A stretch of 64,000 nucleotides of DNA from Anaspis maculata (lineage: Eukaryota > Arthropoda > Insecta > Coleoptera > Scraptiidae). The stretch covers positions 90,405,602 through 90,469,601 of the forward strand of contig OX421963.1 of the NCBI GenBank assembly GCA_949128115.1. Reading direction: 5' to 3'. The position numbers were made by a program, and so were the translations under genes. The notes beneath the pieces were generated by a model. That model was not told the origin of the DNA. It searched no databases and saw nothing but the letters and a program-made list of their open reading frames with translations. Shown here one piece after another: positions 35,761-46,793 of this stretch. How positions within the stretch are numbered: position 1 is the first letter of the stretch; each line of letters begins with the position of its first letter.

Positions 35761-36065
35761 GCAACCGAATCGGTTTCGAAAGCCGATTCCAAAAAATGCG
35801 GTTCTGATGATGGCTGAAAACCGACTTTCAGAGTGAGTTTTTGAGTCCGGTTTTTCGAGCTGGCTTTCGGAGTCGGTATTCGGAGCCGGCTTCCAAAACT
35901 GGTTTCCGGAACGGTTTCAAGTGTCGGTTTTCGAAGTCGGCTTCAAATACCGGCTCCCGGAGCCGGTTTTCAATGTCGATTTTCGAAGTTGGCTCCCAAT
36001 ACCGGTTTTCGGAGTCGGATTTTAATACCGGTTTCACAGAAACCGTTACTTTAAAAGACCGGTAT
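35755..36065. repeat. AACCGG-rich repeat block, copy 2
   Basis: Same orientation and unit order as 29485-29675 but longer, ending AGACCGGTATACCGTG. With copy 1 it brackets the layered arrays. Confidence 0.6.
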
Positions 36066-36090
36066 ACCGTGTTTGAACGTGAATTGAAAA

Positions 36091-36215
36091 TTATAGGTCG
36101 ATTTTTGGCAGCTTCTTACTTGATATTGTTTCAATCGTTTTCCACATCGTAACTTCCAGCGTATTATTGATGCGTTCGACCATTGAATGCATAACTAAAG
36201 CAGGATGTGCACCAG
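36091..36215 (-). pseudogene. Integrase-like relic
   Basis: The minus strand reads MHSMVERINNTLEVTMWKTI, like the relics at 10.9 and 11.3 kb and like the VVERxNxTLKxRMW stretch of retroelement/Polinton integrases. Only this short piece survives. Confidence 0.4.
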
Positions 36216-36486
36216 TACAGAGGAAGTCAACCCTTCGTCCCAAGTGAATGTAGCTCGGAATGTAGGTACTGATGTACAATTCAGTAATGTACCTACTTGT
36301 GATTCACTCGTAATGTAGGTATTAGCAATTCAACAAGCAATGTATACAAATGAAACAAACATAAGGTATATTTTATGAACAAACAATTATAGCTATGTGA
36401 ACAAATGAGTGTACGTATTCAATAAGCTCGTAATTGAGTAATTGAATACAAGGATCGCAGAATTTGGTTCAGCAGTCGATGTGGTT

Positions 36487-36674
36487 TTATTCGTGTCTTC
36501 GGTCGACGTGCCTCTGCAGGTGCTGCTTCCTCTTGGCGGCGTACGGACAAAAAGGACACTTGAAACGAGGAGGCATCTGGCATTCGAACCGGACGTGTTT
36601 GCTCCAGTCGCCCTTGTTCTTGTACGTCCTGAAGCACTTGGGGCAGTGAAAGCGTCTCGCGAAACGTTTCGAAT
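36487..36674 (-). CDS. lola: lola-type alternative terminal exon, zinc-finger pair (36.5 kb)
   Basis: Acceptor after a long T run (TTTTTTTAG|AT at 36675-36676), phase 1; 62 residues (counting the split first codon) from DSKRFARRFH to RRHE and TAA. Finger 1 CPKCFRTYK ... H VRFE C. Linker QMPPRFK. Finger 2 CPFCPYAAKRK ... H VDRR H. The CPYAAKRKQ-type second finger is classic for the lola family. Codons are GC-rich at the third position, unlike the surrounding intron, showing selection on this frame. Longer open frames in the other five frames are shadows. It lies 430 bases past the acceptor of the neighbouring 36.9-kb exon, so these two exons and that at 37.3 kb make the densest cluster in the window. 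Confidence 0.9.
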
Positions 36675-36917
36675 CTAAAAAAAAAACAGCTTCAGAAATT
36701 CAACTTTCGCCACCAGCTTTGCGTTCTAATATTACTACACACGCACGCGCATAAGCATCAGTTTTCTATAAGTGCAACAATAACTCTAAGCGCTTAACCT
36801 TTATTATTTCAATAAAATATAGGTACACAAAGACTACGTCACAAAACAAAAAGAAGTGAGTTTTGAGAACATTCGCTATGATAACGGTCGACAATTCGGT
36901 GGTGATTCAAGCTGCGA

Positions 36918-37105
36918 CTACTTTTTGTGGATGAAATTAATGTGGCTGGCGAGGTTCTGCTTTTGGTAGCAGGCGTACGTGCAGTACGGACAATGGAATC
37001 CCGGCGGTTTTCCGCATTCCAGCTTCAAGTGCGTGTACAAGCTGCTCCTGTGTTGGTACGCCTTGCGGCAATTGGTGCACGCATACGGTTTTTTCTGGTA
37101 GAAAT
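36918..37105 (-). CDS. lola: lola-type alternative terminal exon, zinc-finger pair (36.9 kb)
   Basis: Acceptor ATTTTTAG|AT at 37106-37107, phase 1; 62 residues (counting the split first codon) from DFYQKKPYA to INFIHKK and stop. Finger 1 CTNCRKAYQ ... H LKLE C. Linker GKPPGFH. Finger 2 CPYCTYACYQKQN ... H INFI H. All ligands intact; GC-rich third positions. The usual lola linker form ECGKxPxFxC is kept well here, so this is probably one of the anciently conserved isoforms and not part of the recent left-hand expansion. The upstream in-frame ATG is intronic. Confidence 0.9.
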
Positions 37106-37287
37106 CTAAAAATGGATTGTGAAAGTCAACTAATAAAAGCATACTGAGAGCTACGGTACGCATTCGCAAGCATGCCATTCGAGCTTAGTAAATACCGACA
37201 GAAGAAAAGAGGAGAGTGGGTATACAATAATGACAACTTAAACTTATTTATAGCGTTTATTGAATAACTGTCACTAAGGCTAACTAA

Positions 37288-37397
37288 TCACACAAGTTCA
37301 CGAACAACGATTTCATCCTGGTTCCGAATTACAATTAATTCTCCCCGAGCAGGTCCACGTAAATACGGCTCATGTGCAAGCGGAGGTGGTGCTTCAG
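37288..37397 (-). CDS. Possible non-standard lola terminal exon without a complete zinc finger
   Basis: Acceptor CTATTTATAG|CTGAAG at 37398-37399 on the minus strand, about 180 bases upstream of the 36.9-kb exon. In the phase shared by all other exons it reads 35 residues (EAPPPLAHEPYLRGPARGEL ... VVRELV) to TGA at 37288, with no zinc ligands. In the frame one base on it reads LKHHLRLHMSRIYVDLLGEN to TAA at about 37337, like the second half of a C2H2 finger (H-x3-H). Third positions in that shorter frame are strikingly GC-rich, as in the real exons, which favours it, but it would need a separate upstream exon carrying the cysteines. Non-finger lola isoforms are known in Drosophila. Which frame is used is unresolved. 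Confidence 0.5.
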
Positions 37398-37739
37398 CTA
37401 TAAATAGTGAAGTGAAATTACGTGTAATTTAAAAAATGTGAAATTTCACTTGAAATTTTATTTAAATTTCAGCTAATTCACAAATTTGGCTGTCGTTTAT
37501 GTAATTAATGGAAATAATGCCTAATACAGCTGTTACAGCTTATGAAAATAGGTTACTTATGATTTTGATAAATTACCAGCGAAACTTTTGATGCCAATCA
37601 AAAAAATCATTTGAATCTGAAATTATTTCTTATACAAAAAAAACTGCAACTTCTAGGTATTATGCCATTTTTTTTTGCCAACAATGATATTTTCTGGCCA
37701 CGAAAGCTCATAGCGTCGAAATTATGGATTACTTCAAAT

Positions 37740-40510
37740 CAGAAATTCCCACAGAAATCCTCAGAAATCTCGAAATGATCTGAGAAATCCCACAAAAATC
37801 TTCAAAAAAAAATTTCAAAAATTTCGCCCTAGAAATTCTTCAAAAATCTCGTAATCTTCCAAAATCTCTAGAAATCTCATACAGATCTCCGAAAAATTCC
37901 AGATATCCAGCAGGAATGTTGAGAAATGCATAGAGATTTTTGGGAATTCTGGAAAATCTTTGGAGATGCCTACGAAATTTTTTCATAAAAGCTCGGAAAT
38001 CCCGTAGAAATCTCCAAAAATCTATAGAAATTGTCAAATCACTAAAAATTCTTGGAAATCTCGTTTTGAAGTCCCTAAAAGTTCTTGAAAGTTCTTAGAA
38101 ATCTCGTAGAAATCTTGAGAAATATCTAGCAATTTTTAAAAATCAATACTAAATTCTTGGAAATTTCTAGGAATACCTGAAAACTTGTAAAAATATCCAT
38201 AAATTCTTAGAAGTAATATTCATATGATCTTGGAAGTCCAAACAGATTTTTAGAAATCCTATACAGGGTGTCCCGAAATCAATGCAACAAAATTGACAGG
38301 GAGGTAGAAAATTGAAAAATGAGGGTACTTTCTTAATAAAAATACCCTCACAAACGTTATAGCGGAGATACAGGCCTTCAAGTTGGTTTTTCAAATCAGT
38401 TTTTTTTGCGTAATTTTTGAACCGTTGAACCGATTTCATTCAAATTTGAACCAACGTTTACTGAAATAAATCTCTATTGAAGAATAATAACGCATTTCAT
38501 CAAACATTTTTAGGGGCGAAGATAATAGGGAGTACCTTCCCCCTTTTTCCCCTATTTTTCACCCCCCTGAATAATTTTGGAAAAGGTTTCAGTTTTCGGG
38601 TTCTACGTTCAATTTAGAGAAAAGAGGTACTCTTGCAAAATGACTAGAAGCTTCATTTTAGAGATATTTGTGTTTGAAACTTTGGAAAACATCTCAAAAT
38701 CGCCACTTTTCAGGGCCCAATTTTTTTTTTCTGAAAAGATTCATGTTTTCCAGCAAAAATGGTAGTTTATCAACTTCAAACACCTAGAAAACTCATTTCA
38801 GTTAAGGAATCTTGAGTTTTCTCGAATTTTAATTTTTAAGGCCTTGAGAGTGGTGTTTTCGAGATGTTCTCCGAAGTTTCAAACCCAAATATCTCGAAAT
38901 GAAGCCTTTATTCAAAATTTTGCAAGAGTAACTTTTTTCTCTAAATTGAACGTAGAATTCAAAAATTGCAACCATTTCCAAAAAAATTCAGGGGGGTGAA
39001 AAAGAGGGGAAATAGGGGGAAGATAGCCCCTATTATCTTCGCCCCTGAAAATGTTTGATGAAATGCGGTATCATTGTTCGATAGAGATTTATTTTAGTAA
39101 ACTTTGGTTCAAATATTAATAAAATCGGCTTGACGGTTCAAAACTTATTCCAAAAAAAACTGTTTTAAAAAGCCAACTTTGAAGGCCTGTATTTCCGTTA
39201 TTACGTTTGCGAGAGTATTTTTATCTAGGAAGTCTCCTTATTTTTGAATTGTCTACCTCTCTATAAATTTTGTTGCATTAATTTCGGGACACTCTGTAGA
39301 AATTTTTAAAGCTCCCTATGAATTCCCAGAGATTTCATGAAGACCTTTCAGGAACCTCCAGTGATTCCACAGAAATCTTTGGAAATTCCCACGAATCTTG
39401 TAGAATCCTTTTGAAATCCCCAAAGTAAATATGATGAATAAAAAAAAATCTAAAAATTTCCCTAGAAATCTTGAAAACACTACTAGAAAATCCACACCAA
39501 TCCTAACTCTAGCCCATAGATCAACTGAAATCTTCATCCCTAGAAATCTCCAAAATTTCTTGGATATTCTGTGGAAATATTCAAAAATCCGTACGGATTT
39601 CAAACAAACCTTCATAAATCCTCAGATTTCCCGTAGAAATCTTCAGAAATCCCTAGAAATTTCCACAGTAATCTTAAAAAATCTCGTGAGTCTTTTAGGA
39701 ATTATGGAAAAATCTTTAGAAATGAGTTCTTTGAAATTCTTCAGAAATCTCTAGAATTTTATACAAATCTTCATGAATTCCACAAATCCCGTAGAAATGT
39801 TGAGGAATCCATAGAAGTTTTTTCGGCGTCCTCAAAAATCTCCAGAAATCCCATGGAAATCTTTCAGAAATATCTTGGAAATCCATGAAAATCCTGTAGA
39901 AATCTGAAAAAAAACAAGAGGTTTCCAGAAATACCGAGCAGTTTTTGAAACCTTATACGAATCATCAGAAATCTCTGGAGATCCTGCGGAAATCTTCAAA
40001 ACTCCCAAGACATACTCTAGATCTATAAAAAAATCTCATAGAGATCTTCAGAGATTTCTACATTCTTGAGAATAAACTCAGTCAAAAAAGGAATTGAAAT
40101 TGGAAGTTGACGAAAAACCTTCAGAAATCCCGAAAAATCTTGTAGACATTTTTAGAACTCCCTAAAATTTCCTACAATTTCTAGAGACCTCTGGAAGTCT
40201 CGGAAAATTCCATAGAGATCTTGAAAACCCTAGCAATTTCATACAAATCTTATTCTGCACGTAGAAATCTTGAACAGAATGAAAATTACATACACATCTT
40301 TAATCTCAGAACTCCCTACACATTTTCAGAAATCCTTAGAAATCCCTAGTAACCCCGAATGTTTTTTGGAAATCCTAGAAATCTTGCAGGTATCTTCAGA
40401 AATCCCTACAATTTCCGTAGCAAAATTCAGAAATTTCCAGAAATCTGAATCGCTTCTGAATACTTCAAGAATCCCTAGAGATCCCATAGAAATGTACAGA
40501 GATTCCTAGA
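37740..40510. repeat. AGAAATCTCGTAGAAATC minisatellite, block 1
   Basis: Degenerate tandem units of about 10-25 bases, repeatedly AGAAATCCC, TAGAAATCTTC, AGAAATCTCGTAG. Interrupted by the mariner-like MITE at 38264-39296. Open frames here are low-complexity read-through. Same family as 45500-45878, 50325-51082 and 51610-52400. Confidence 0.8.
38264..39296. mobile_element. Mariner-like MITE, copy 3 (1033 bp)
   Basis: CAGGGTGTCCCGAAAT ... ATTTCGGGACACTCTG between TA dinucleotides (38262-38263, 39297-39298). Imperfect whole-length palindrome, related to copies at 21.4 and 61.9 kb. Inserted in the minisatellite. Confidence 0.8.
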
Positions 40511-40519
40511 AACGTTCAG

Positions 40520-41590
40520 ACGTTAATGTTGCGTTAGCTCTGCAATACGATAAAGGTCTTATTACCGCGGACTATAATATTGTATGATGATACCGGACGG
40601 GGACGGCTTGCGCTGCATGTGGCGACACGCGGTGAACTTCGAAGAGGGATATTCAAAATTGATTTCGGTCGATACCATTCATAATATTAGAATTCATATT
40701 CGAAAAAATTTATATACAATATTTATCACAGAATAAAATGACTACCTTGAATTTTCGATTTTTTGTGAAAAATGGAAAAAAAACAGAATTTCTTTTTTGA
40801 AAAAAACATAAAATCGGAATGTTTGACTACAGCATCAAATAATTATATTTTCTAAAAATAATAACGTTCAAATTTTTAAAGATTCAAAGTAGATGAATTT
40901 TGAGAACGTTAATAGTTTCCGCGCCATCTCGCGTCTTAGAAACAAACCATTTTACCGTCCCCTCCAGCCTTAAACCGCTCTACAAGACATCTGCCATTCG
41001 TGGTTCGACAAAATGCTTGACGTCCATTTAGAAAAATAAGAATGTCGTTTGGAAAACTCGATCCGGTATTAATTTAATTTGAAAAAATATAAAATACATA
41101 GGTATTTACATAGGTATGTAGGTAGATACCTCGTAAATGTGATTTGAGGTAACTACGTGGTTATCTAGAGTTCCTGCGATATCATCTTCTCCAATCAAAA
41201 TAAGGCCGTAGGTGAAATTGAAATATTGACAGAATTGATATGAGTATTTCCAGTTATGTGCTCGCCACCGTACTTATATTTAGAATGTCACATTTAATTG
41301 AGGTGAAATCAACCCATTCAAAAAATTAACGAAAAATAATGTCAAAAATCAATTTCCATACATAAAAATTTGATTATCAAACCAGTGTAATATCATCGCT
41401 ATACAATCAGCTGACATCTAGAACATTAAGCAACAGTTTCAGCCTCAATTGTCGAAAATTCTTTTTCCCCTCTGGGCTTTAATCATCCACTCCTGCTTTC
41501 CTGCTTAATAGGTACATAATACCTGAAAGTTGTGTCTACATTTGGGTGTGCGGCATTCGATTTTATTTTTGAATTGTAAACGTACGTTGA
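40520..41590. other. Intron DNA with a small GC-rich island
   Basis: Mostly AT-rich and anonymous. A ~90-base GC-rich island at about 40585-40660 (GGACGGGGACGGCTTGCGCT) stands out. It is short, shows no finger cysteines, and cannot be assigned; it may be a regulatory site or a lost exon. Confidence 0.3.
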
Positions 41591-41600
41591 AGAGTATACC

Positions 41601-41810
41601 CAGGGTCGGGCCTGGCTTATTTGCCGCCTGCGTGCCACCGAAAAATTGCCGCCCCCCTCACCGGCAGTGGAGAGCCCCACCAAATGCGGGAATGAAAAAA
41701 ATCCTTCGAAATTCAACTTTATTATTATTTTACCGCCCCTATAACTTGCCGCCTGCCATACATACCCACGCGCGCCGGAATGCACTGCATGCCTGCTAAG
41801 CCCGGTCCTG
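41601..41810. mobile_element. 210-bp hAT-like MITE
   Basis: Ends CAGGGTCGGGCCTGG and CCCGGTCCTG, imperfect inverted repeats. Flanks AGTATACC (41593-41600) and AATATACC (41811-41818) match at 7 of 8 bases, the right length for a hAT target duplication. Contains GCCGCC repeats at both sides; the overlapping open frames are not genes. Confidence 0.6.
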
Positions 41811-41829
41811 AATATACCTCCCTATCCCT

Positions 41830-42185
41830 ATAATAAATCACATCCGCTCGAATCTATTCAAGCCAAGTCGAGAGCCATTCTTGTCGGGCCAACAGTACGA
41901 CAACACGAAGAGCAGTCCAGTGTCGGCGATTAGTAAAAAATAGAACCGAACGCGGCGAACGCTGCAACAGCTTATTCTTTCATTTCCTGGGACGACGCTG
42001 GTCACCCCAAGGTCAGACAAAACAGCGTTACAGCACACCGTTACAGGCGTTCGTTAGAACCACTGATGCTTTGAAGCAATTTCACTTCCATGTGTGGTTC
42101 TGCGTTAGTGGTGTGTTGTGATCTAGGCGCGAGAATAGAAGTTTCACTTCAAAAAAAAAAACGACAACAATAAGGAGATTATAAT
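41830..42185. other. No gene seen
   Basis: Moderately GC-rich intron without a recognised element. It lies just downstream (in transcription) of the 42.2-kb exon and probably contains its 3' untranslated region. Confidence 0.35.
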
Positions 42186-42190
42186 GTGCT

Positions 42191-42402
42191 TCATTCAGGT
42201 TCTGGCTGGCGCTTAGAAGGATCGTGCTTGGTTCTTTGGTGTCGCTTGAGGTTCTGCTTGACTTTGGCGGCGTACGGACACATTTCGCAGCGGAACCTGG
42301 GCGACTGGCCGCACTCGTACGTCAGGTGGCGGATCAGGTTGCCTTTGGACTTGTATGTCTTGCTGCACGAGGAGCAGACGTAAAGCTTGTCCGCACTGCT
42401 AC
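42191..42402 (-). CDS. lola: lola-type alternative terminal exon, zinc-finger pair (42.2 kb)
   Basis: Acceptor GTTTTAG|GT at 42403-42404, phase 1; 70 residues (counting the split first codon) from GSSADKLYV to SKRQPEPE and TGA. Finger 1 CSSCSKTYKSKGNLIR H LTYE C. Linker GQSPRFR. Finger 2 CEMCPYAAKVKQNLKR H QRTK H. All ligands intact, third positions GC-rich, strongly lola-like (SKTYKSKGNLIRHL, CPYAAK). A basic/acidic tail of ten residues follows the last His. It is isolated, with about 5 kb of repeats on the left and about 12 kb on the right before the next exons. Confidence 0.9.
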
Positions 42403-42620
42403 CTAAAACAGCATCGATTAATAAATTTTCACAAAACCACTTTGAGAATTCATCACATCAAGCTGGATGCTCTACAAAAACCATGCTCTTACCTTGTGCG
42501 ACTTTCGAAGAAAAACCAGAAGTGCGCTCCGACTGAATGGAATGAAAGTTACGAAAATGACTTTTGTGTTTGGAAATAGAGTATATTCTGATCTAAAAAT
42601 AGTATATTGTCATAAACGGG

Positions 42621-45296
42621 TAGTGCAGTAAAGATAGGTTTTGGGGTTGAAACAATTAATTCATGAAATTTTAAAGCTTTTATCGATTCAGAATTTCATC
42701 CTCTACCATGCACTTAAAATCCCCGAAAATCCCACTTGAGAATTTTTCTTGCGGCGCTGTCAAAGTATATCATGTTTGCTGCAACAAGTCCGAAAATTAT
42801 ATCCTCGCTTTTGTCACATTAGAGCTATATTGTTAGTTCAGAGCTGTCGGTATATACTCCAGGGCATGAGCAGAACGTCATCTGAACCGCTGAAATCCTA
42901 TTTCCCGCAAAAGAAAACACGTAACTCGCTTTAATCTGCAATTACCAGTGGTAATCAAGTGTAGTTCGAGTGACCAAATTTAATACAAATTCAATAAAAT
43001 CTGTTCATTTTGTGATAAAGGCATGAAATATGGTATGGGTGGTCTTCATGGTCCCCTTTTCAAATGTAGACATGGAGTCTCGCCATATTTTGACTAAGGG
43101 GGCTTAGGGACCCCCTTGAAAATTGAAGTTGCAGAAACTCATGCAAACCACCATTAAAATAATTGTCACGCATCTCAAAAAGTAATCATTCGACTCTACG
43201 TTAAATCTCAACAAGAGACACACCAGTTGTCACCATGTTCTTCATAATGAAAAAAAAATCTTCGGAATGTCAAAAAAAATCGGGTTTTTATAATTTTTTC
43301 ATGTAATAGAAGAATAAATTTATCTTCCGCATATTATTATCCACTAATTCGTATCTGCCAAAGCCATTAATGAAGTCCATTTCTTCATATTGTTACGAGC
43401 GGCGATCTTGTACATATAGGTAAACACTCGACGTTTCTCGATCTTTCTCTTCATTAGATCGCAGTGTAGAAGTCTGGAGCGATCTCGTGCATTCCAGAGC
43501 GTTCTTGTATGTGAACCCAATGGAGACTTGATCGTTCGATCAAGGCACATCAGTGCACTTTGGCGGAGGCGCAGATACCAGAACGCATGGAAAGCATACG
43601 GGTAATGTGTGCGATTATTCAGGAATGATCTAGAAACCGCATATGCCAGACCCTCATGGAATTTGCTGGAAGCAGACAGAAACTTCGGGAACATTATTCG
43701 GAGGCCTTATATAAGGCGTCAGCCGGGAGCTCGCGGCAGTAATGAATTAGATAGCGAGTAATAACAAGCGAAGTACCTGCGACATAATTCCAAGCGATAA
43801 TTGTTGGCATTTATTGTAGTAGTAGTACGCAGAAATAAACAGTGTGTGTTTTGAAAGTTCGTCTCAATTATATTCGAACCCGTACGCGAAATATCGTAAC
43901 AATATTGACATCTAGAAGCAACAATTCCAGATGAAACCAGCCAATTCAAGTGCTCAGTTCAGCAGCATTTTTCTCAATGTTACCAATTGATATGAATAAC
44001 AATTTATTATTGGGTGGATATCTTGAACTGTTTTACAATTTTATTGAGTATAACTAGATAAGGAGTGATGCGCGAAAGCCCCGAATTTTTTTTTTCAATC
44101 GCCATCTATCACTGTTAGAATTGCACCAAATTTCATGCTACTTTGGCGAAACAAGAGTATAGACAAACGTCAATACGATCTGCAGTTGTCAAGTAGAAGG
44201 CACGAAGAATGAGGATTGAGGCGTGGAATACTTCAAAGCCCTCAGTTCGAGTGAATACACACACGGTATTGAAATATTTTCAACACACCCTAGGGGAACA
44301 AATTTTATAATGGTGAGCGACGCGAAAAAAAAATTCCTATGCTTTTGCGCTTGGTTCCGCGTGTAGTCATATAAAATAAGGTTACAGAACAGTTCCAGCT
44401 ATCCATCCATTCATAAATTGTCGATCATATTGATTGGGAACAATTAAAAAACGCTGTTGAACTTCATACTTAAATTGGCTCATTTCTTCGGGAGCTGTCA
44501 TCCCTAGAATGACAAAATAAAAAAACAGACTTTATGAATAGCTTGAGCAAATACAAATTAGTGAATAATGATACAAAGCAGACCAACTCACCGTTTCTTA
44601 GATCAAAAAATCATTAAAAACTGTGGTTTTTTTGGACACTCCGAAGAAATTTTTTTAAACACGAAGAACAATGCGTTCCTGGCGACAATTGTTGTGTCTC
44701 TTGTCAAGGTTTGGTGTAGAGTCAAATGATTACTTTTTGAAATGTGTGACGATATTTACCGGTGGTTTGTGAGAGTTCCTGAGACTTCAAATTTTTAAGG
44801 GGGTCCTTAGGCCCCCCTAAGCAAAATATGGCGAGGCGTCATGTTTACATTTGGAAAGTAGACCATGAAGACCACTCATACCAAATTTCATGTCTCTATC
44901 ACAAATCAAACAGATTGTAATAAACTTGGTTACTAGCCCTCGGATTATACTTAATCAACACTGTTAATTGGAAATTAAAGCGACTTCCGTGTTTTTTTTT
45001 TCGGGTAATACGAGTTAGAGGTTCAAACGAAGGTCTGGTCATGCCCTGCAGTATATACCAACAGTTCTAAGCCAACAATGTAGCTCTAGTGTGACAAAAA
45101 CGAGAATACCATTTTCGGACTAGTTGCAGCAAACATGATATACTTTGACAGCGCCGCAAGAAGAATGCTCAACTGGGATTTTCGAGGATTTTGAGTATGT
45201 GGTAGAGAACGAAATTCTGAATCGATATCTGCTATAAAATTTCATAAATTAATTTTTTGAAGGTTTGGGGTCTTTTTGACTATCTTTACTGCACTA
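42621..45296. mobile_element. 2.7-kb element with ~0.7-kb terminal inverted repeats
   Basis: Ends TAGTGCAGTAAAGATA and TATCTTTACTGCACTA. Arms about 42621-43330 and 44580-45296 are reverse complements (CTGTCAAAGTATATCATGTTTGC against its complement). Flanks are GGG on both sides, compatible with a 3-bp duplication; a TA duplication with ends GTGCAG is the alternative. A solo LTR is nested inside. No transposase is seen. Confidence 0.8.
43391..43901 (-). mobile_element. Solo LTR of a gypsy-type element
   Basis: On the minus strand it begins TGTTACGATATTTCGCG and ends CGCTCGTAACA, 511 bases, with TATAAGG promoter-like sequence in the middle and 4-bp duplications ATAT at 43387-43390 and 43902-43905. 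No internal region adjoins, so it arose by recombination between LTRs. Related to 51087-51602 on the other strand. Confidence 0.85.
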
Positions 45297-45499
45297 GGGG
45301 TAAAGTAGCCACATAATGCGAGAAACGGAGTCCCAGCGCAAAGCGCCCGGAGAGGAGCAACGCCGACTCAGCGGTTTTGGAATCGCGGTATTTTTCCGTG
45401 CAGAATCGGAGGATTCGGAAGTCAATGCACGAGCTATGTGACCGGAAAACGATCGAACGAGTATTATAAATGAACACAGAGATGAACGGAATAAATCAC

Positions 45500-45878
45500 T
45501 AATTTTAGTTGTGAGATTCTTAGAAATCATTAGAAATTCTGTAGAAATCCTTGAAATTTCTTGAAAATCCTCAGAAATCTCGTAGAAAACTTTAAAATCT
45601 CTCGAATTCCCATAGATTTTAGAAATCCTTCGATCTCTCGAGTTTTTCCAAAATCTTGTAGGAATATTTAAAAATTCCTAGATATCATATACAAATGTTT
45701 AGAATTTCTTCTATATGAATTTTCATGAATCTCTGGAGATCTTGTGGGAATCTTAGAAAATCTTCAGAAATTTCCAATTTTCGTAGAAACTTTAAAAATA
45801 TCTAGCAATTCTTGAAAATCAATACGAATTTCTTGAAAATTTCTAGAAATCCCTGAAAGTCTTGTAATAATATATAGA
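45500..45878. repeat. AGAAATC minisatellite, block 2
   Basis: Same degenerate unit as 37740-40510. Ends at the LINE target-site duplication and resumes after it, showing that the LINE landed within the array. Confidence 0.8.
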
Positions 45879-45895
45879 AATTCATAGAAATCCAA
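45879..45895 (+). repeat. 17-bp target-site duplication, left
   Basis: AATTCATAGAAATCCAA, identical to 50308-50324. Confidence 0.85.
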
Positions 45896-45966
45896 TCAAC
45901 AATCAACAAACATTAATCAACAAAAGGGCTCGACATAACCCATTAAGTTTTAGCTCCAAGCACAGA

Positions 45967-46791
45967 ATGACGTCAACAACCGATATATTGAAAGCGATCA
46001 GTGATCTTAAATCGGAAATAAAGGAAGAATTGAAGTGTGGAATTGATAGCCTAGCGAAAAGGTTCGATGATCTGCAGACCTCACAGACGTCTTCAAGTGA
46101 AAAGTTGAGCTTCTTGGAGATGAGAATGGATTCAATAGATCGCGAATTGAGACGCCGGAATTTGGTAATTTACGGTCTCGACTGTGCAGCAGCGAATAAT
46201 TACGCTGCATTAGAAAAGTTATTAGTTGATCTCTTCACGAAAACTATGAAATGCTCAATCAAGACAAAGGATCTTGATTTCATACGCAAGCTAGGCTCCA
46301 AACCTGATAGCCCCATTTTGGTTGGCTTAGCCACTTGGAGTTGTAAAAAGTATATAAAAGATAATGCGTTTACTCTTAAGGGTTCCAGATTATTCATTAG
46401 TGATGATTTGCCTCCGATTGTGCGTGAATTTCGGAAAAACCTTGGCCCAATGGCGTCTCATCTGCGAGGGAATGGCCATAAAGTATTTTTCCAATACGAC
46501 AAGGTGAAAGTTGATGGAAAGATGTTGAATGAGGACGAGCTTAAAAACTTATATTCTTCCACAAAGAAGCGTCTACGGTCCCCATCCTCCCTTGAGAAGC
46601 CGCAACAGAAAAGTAAGAAAACGCATCAGCCCGCTGGCGCTGGTAGGGCAGTTTTGGCTCCTGCTACAATAAAACATTTCTTTGGGTCTCGATCAGGCTC
46701 AGAGTCAAGTTCCCATGGTCGAGACATCGACACTGAAGATTTAATTGCTCAAGCGGGGCGTGTCGAAAATCCGTCAACTTTTTCTCAGTAG
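45967..46791 (+). CDS. LINE ORF1 protein (coiled coil, RNA-binding type)
   Basis: 274 residues. Residues ~5-65 have heptad-like spacing rich in Leu, Lys and Glu (ILKAISDLKSEIKEELK, SFLEMRMDSIDRELRR), predicting a coiled coil for trimer formation. ~63-165 begins RRRNLVIYGLD and contains DFIRKLG, ILVGL and LFISDDLPP, as in the RRM-like core of ORF1 proteins that coat LINE RNA. The C-terminus (~195-250) is basic and Ser/Gln-rich (KKRLRSP, KPQQKSKKTHQPAG). No zinc knuckle is seen. The first ATG after the element start fits the 5' end. ORF1 stops at 46789-46791, while the ORF2 frame is already open, so the two overlap. Confidence 0.8.
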   Translation: MTSTTDILKAISDLKSEIKEELKCGIDSLAKRFDDLQTSQTSSSEKLSFLEMRMDSIDRELRRRNLVIYGLDCAAANNYAALEKLLVDLFTKTMKCSIKTKDLDFIRKLGSKPDSPILVGLATWSCKKYIKDNAFTLKGSRLFISDDLPPIVREFRKNLGPMASHLRGNGHKVFFQYDKVKVDGKMLNEDELKNLYSSTKKRLRSPSSLEKPQQKSKKTHQPAGAGRAVLAPATIKHFFGSRSGSESSSHGRDIDTEDLIAQAGRVENPSTFSQ

Positions 46792-46793
46792 AC

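Noticed and set aside
32184..35792. Several 80-160 codon frames with periodic sequence.
   Set aside because: Read-through of short tandem repeats whose unit length keeps frames open.
36418..36678. Open frames on both strands over the 36.5-kb exon (72 and 78 codons).
   Set aside because: Only the phase-1 minus frame after the acceptor encodes the finger pair; the others are shadows.
37740..40510. CRISPR-like regular repeats.
   Set aside because: Units are degenerate, without constant spacer length, and lie in eukaryotic intron DNA; a minisatellite explains them.
42621..45296. CACTA-type transposon because the ends contain TAGTG and CACTA.
   Set aside because: The order is reversed (TAGTG at the start, CACTA at the end) and no EnSpm transposase is seen; only a generic inverted-repeat call is supported.
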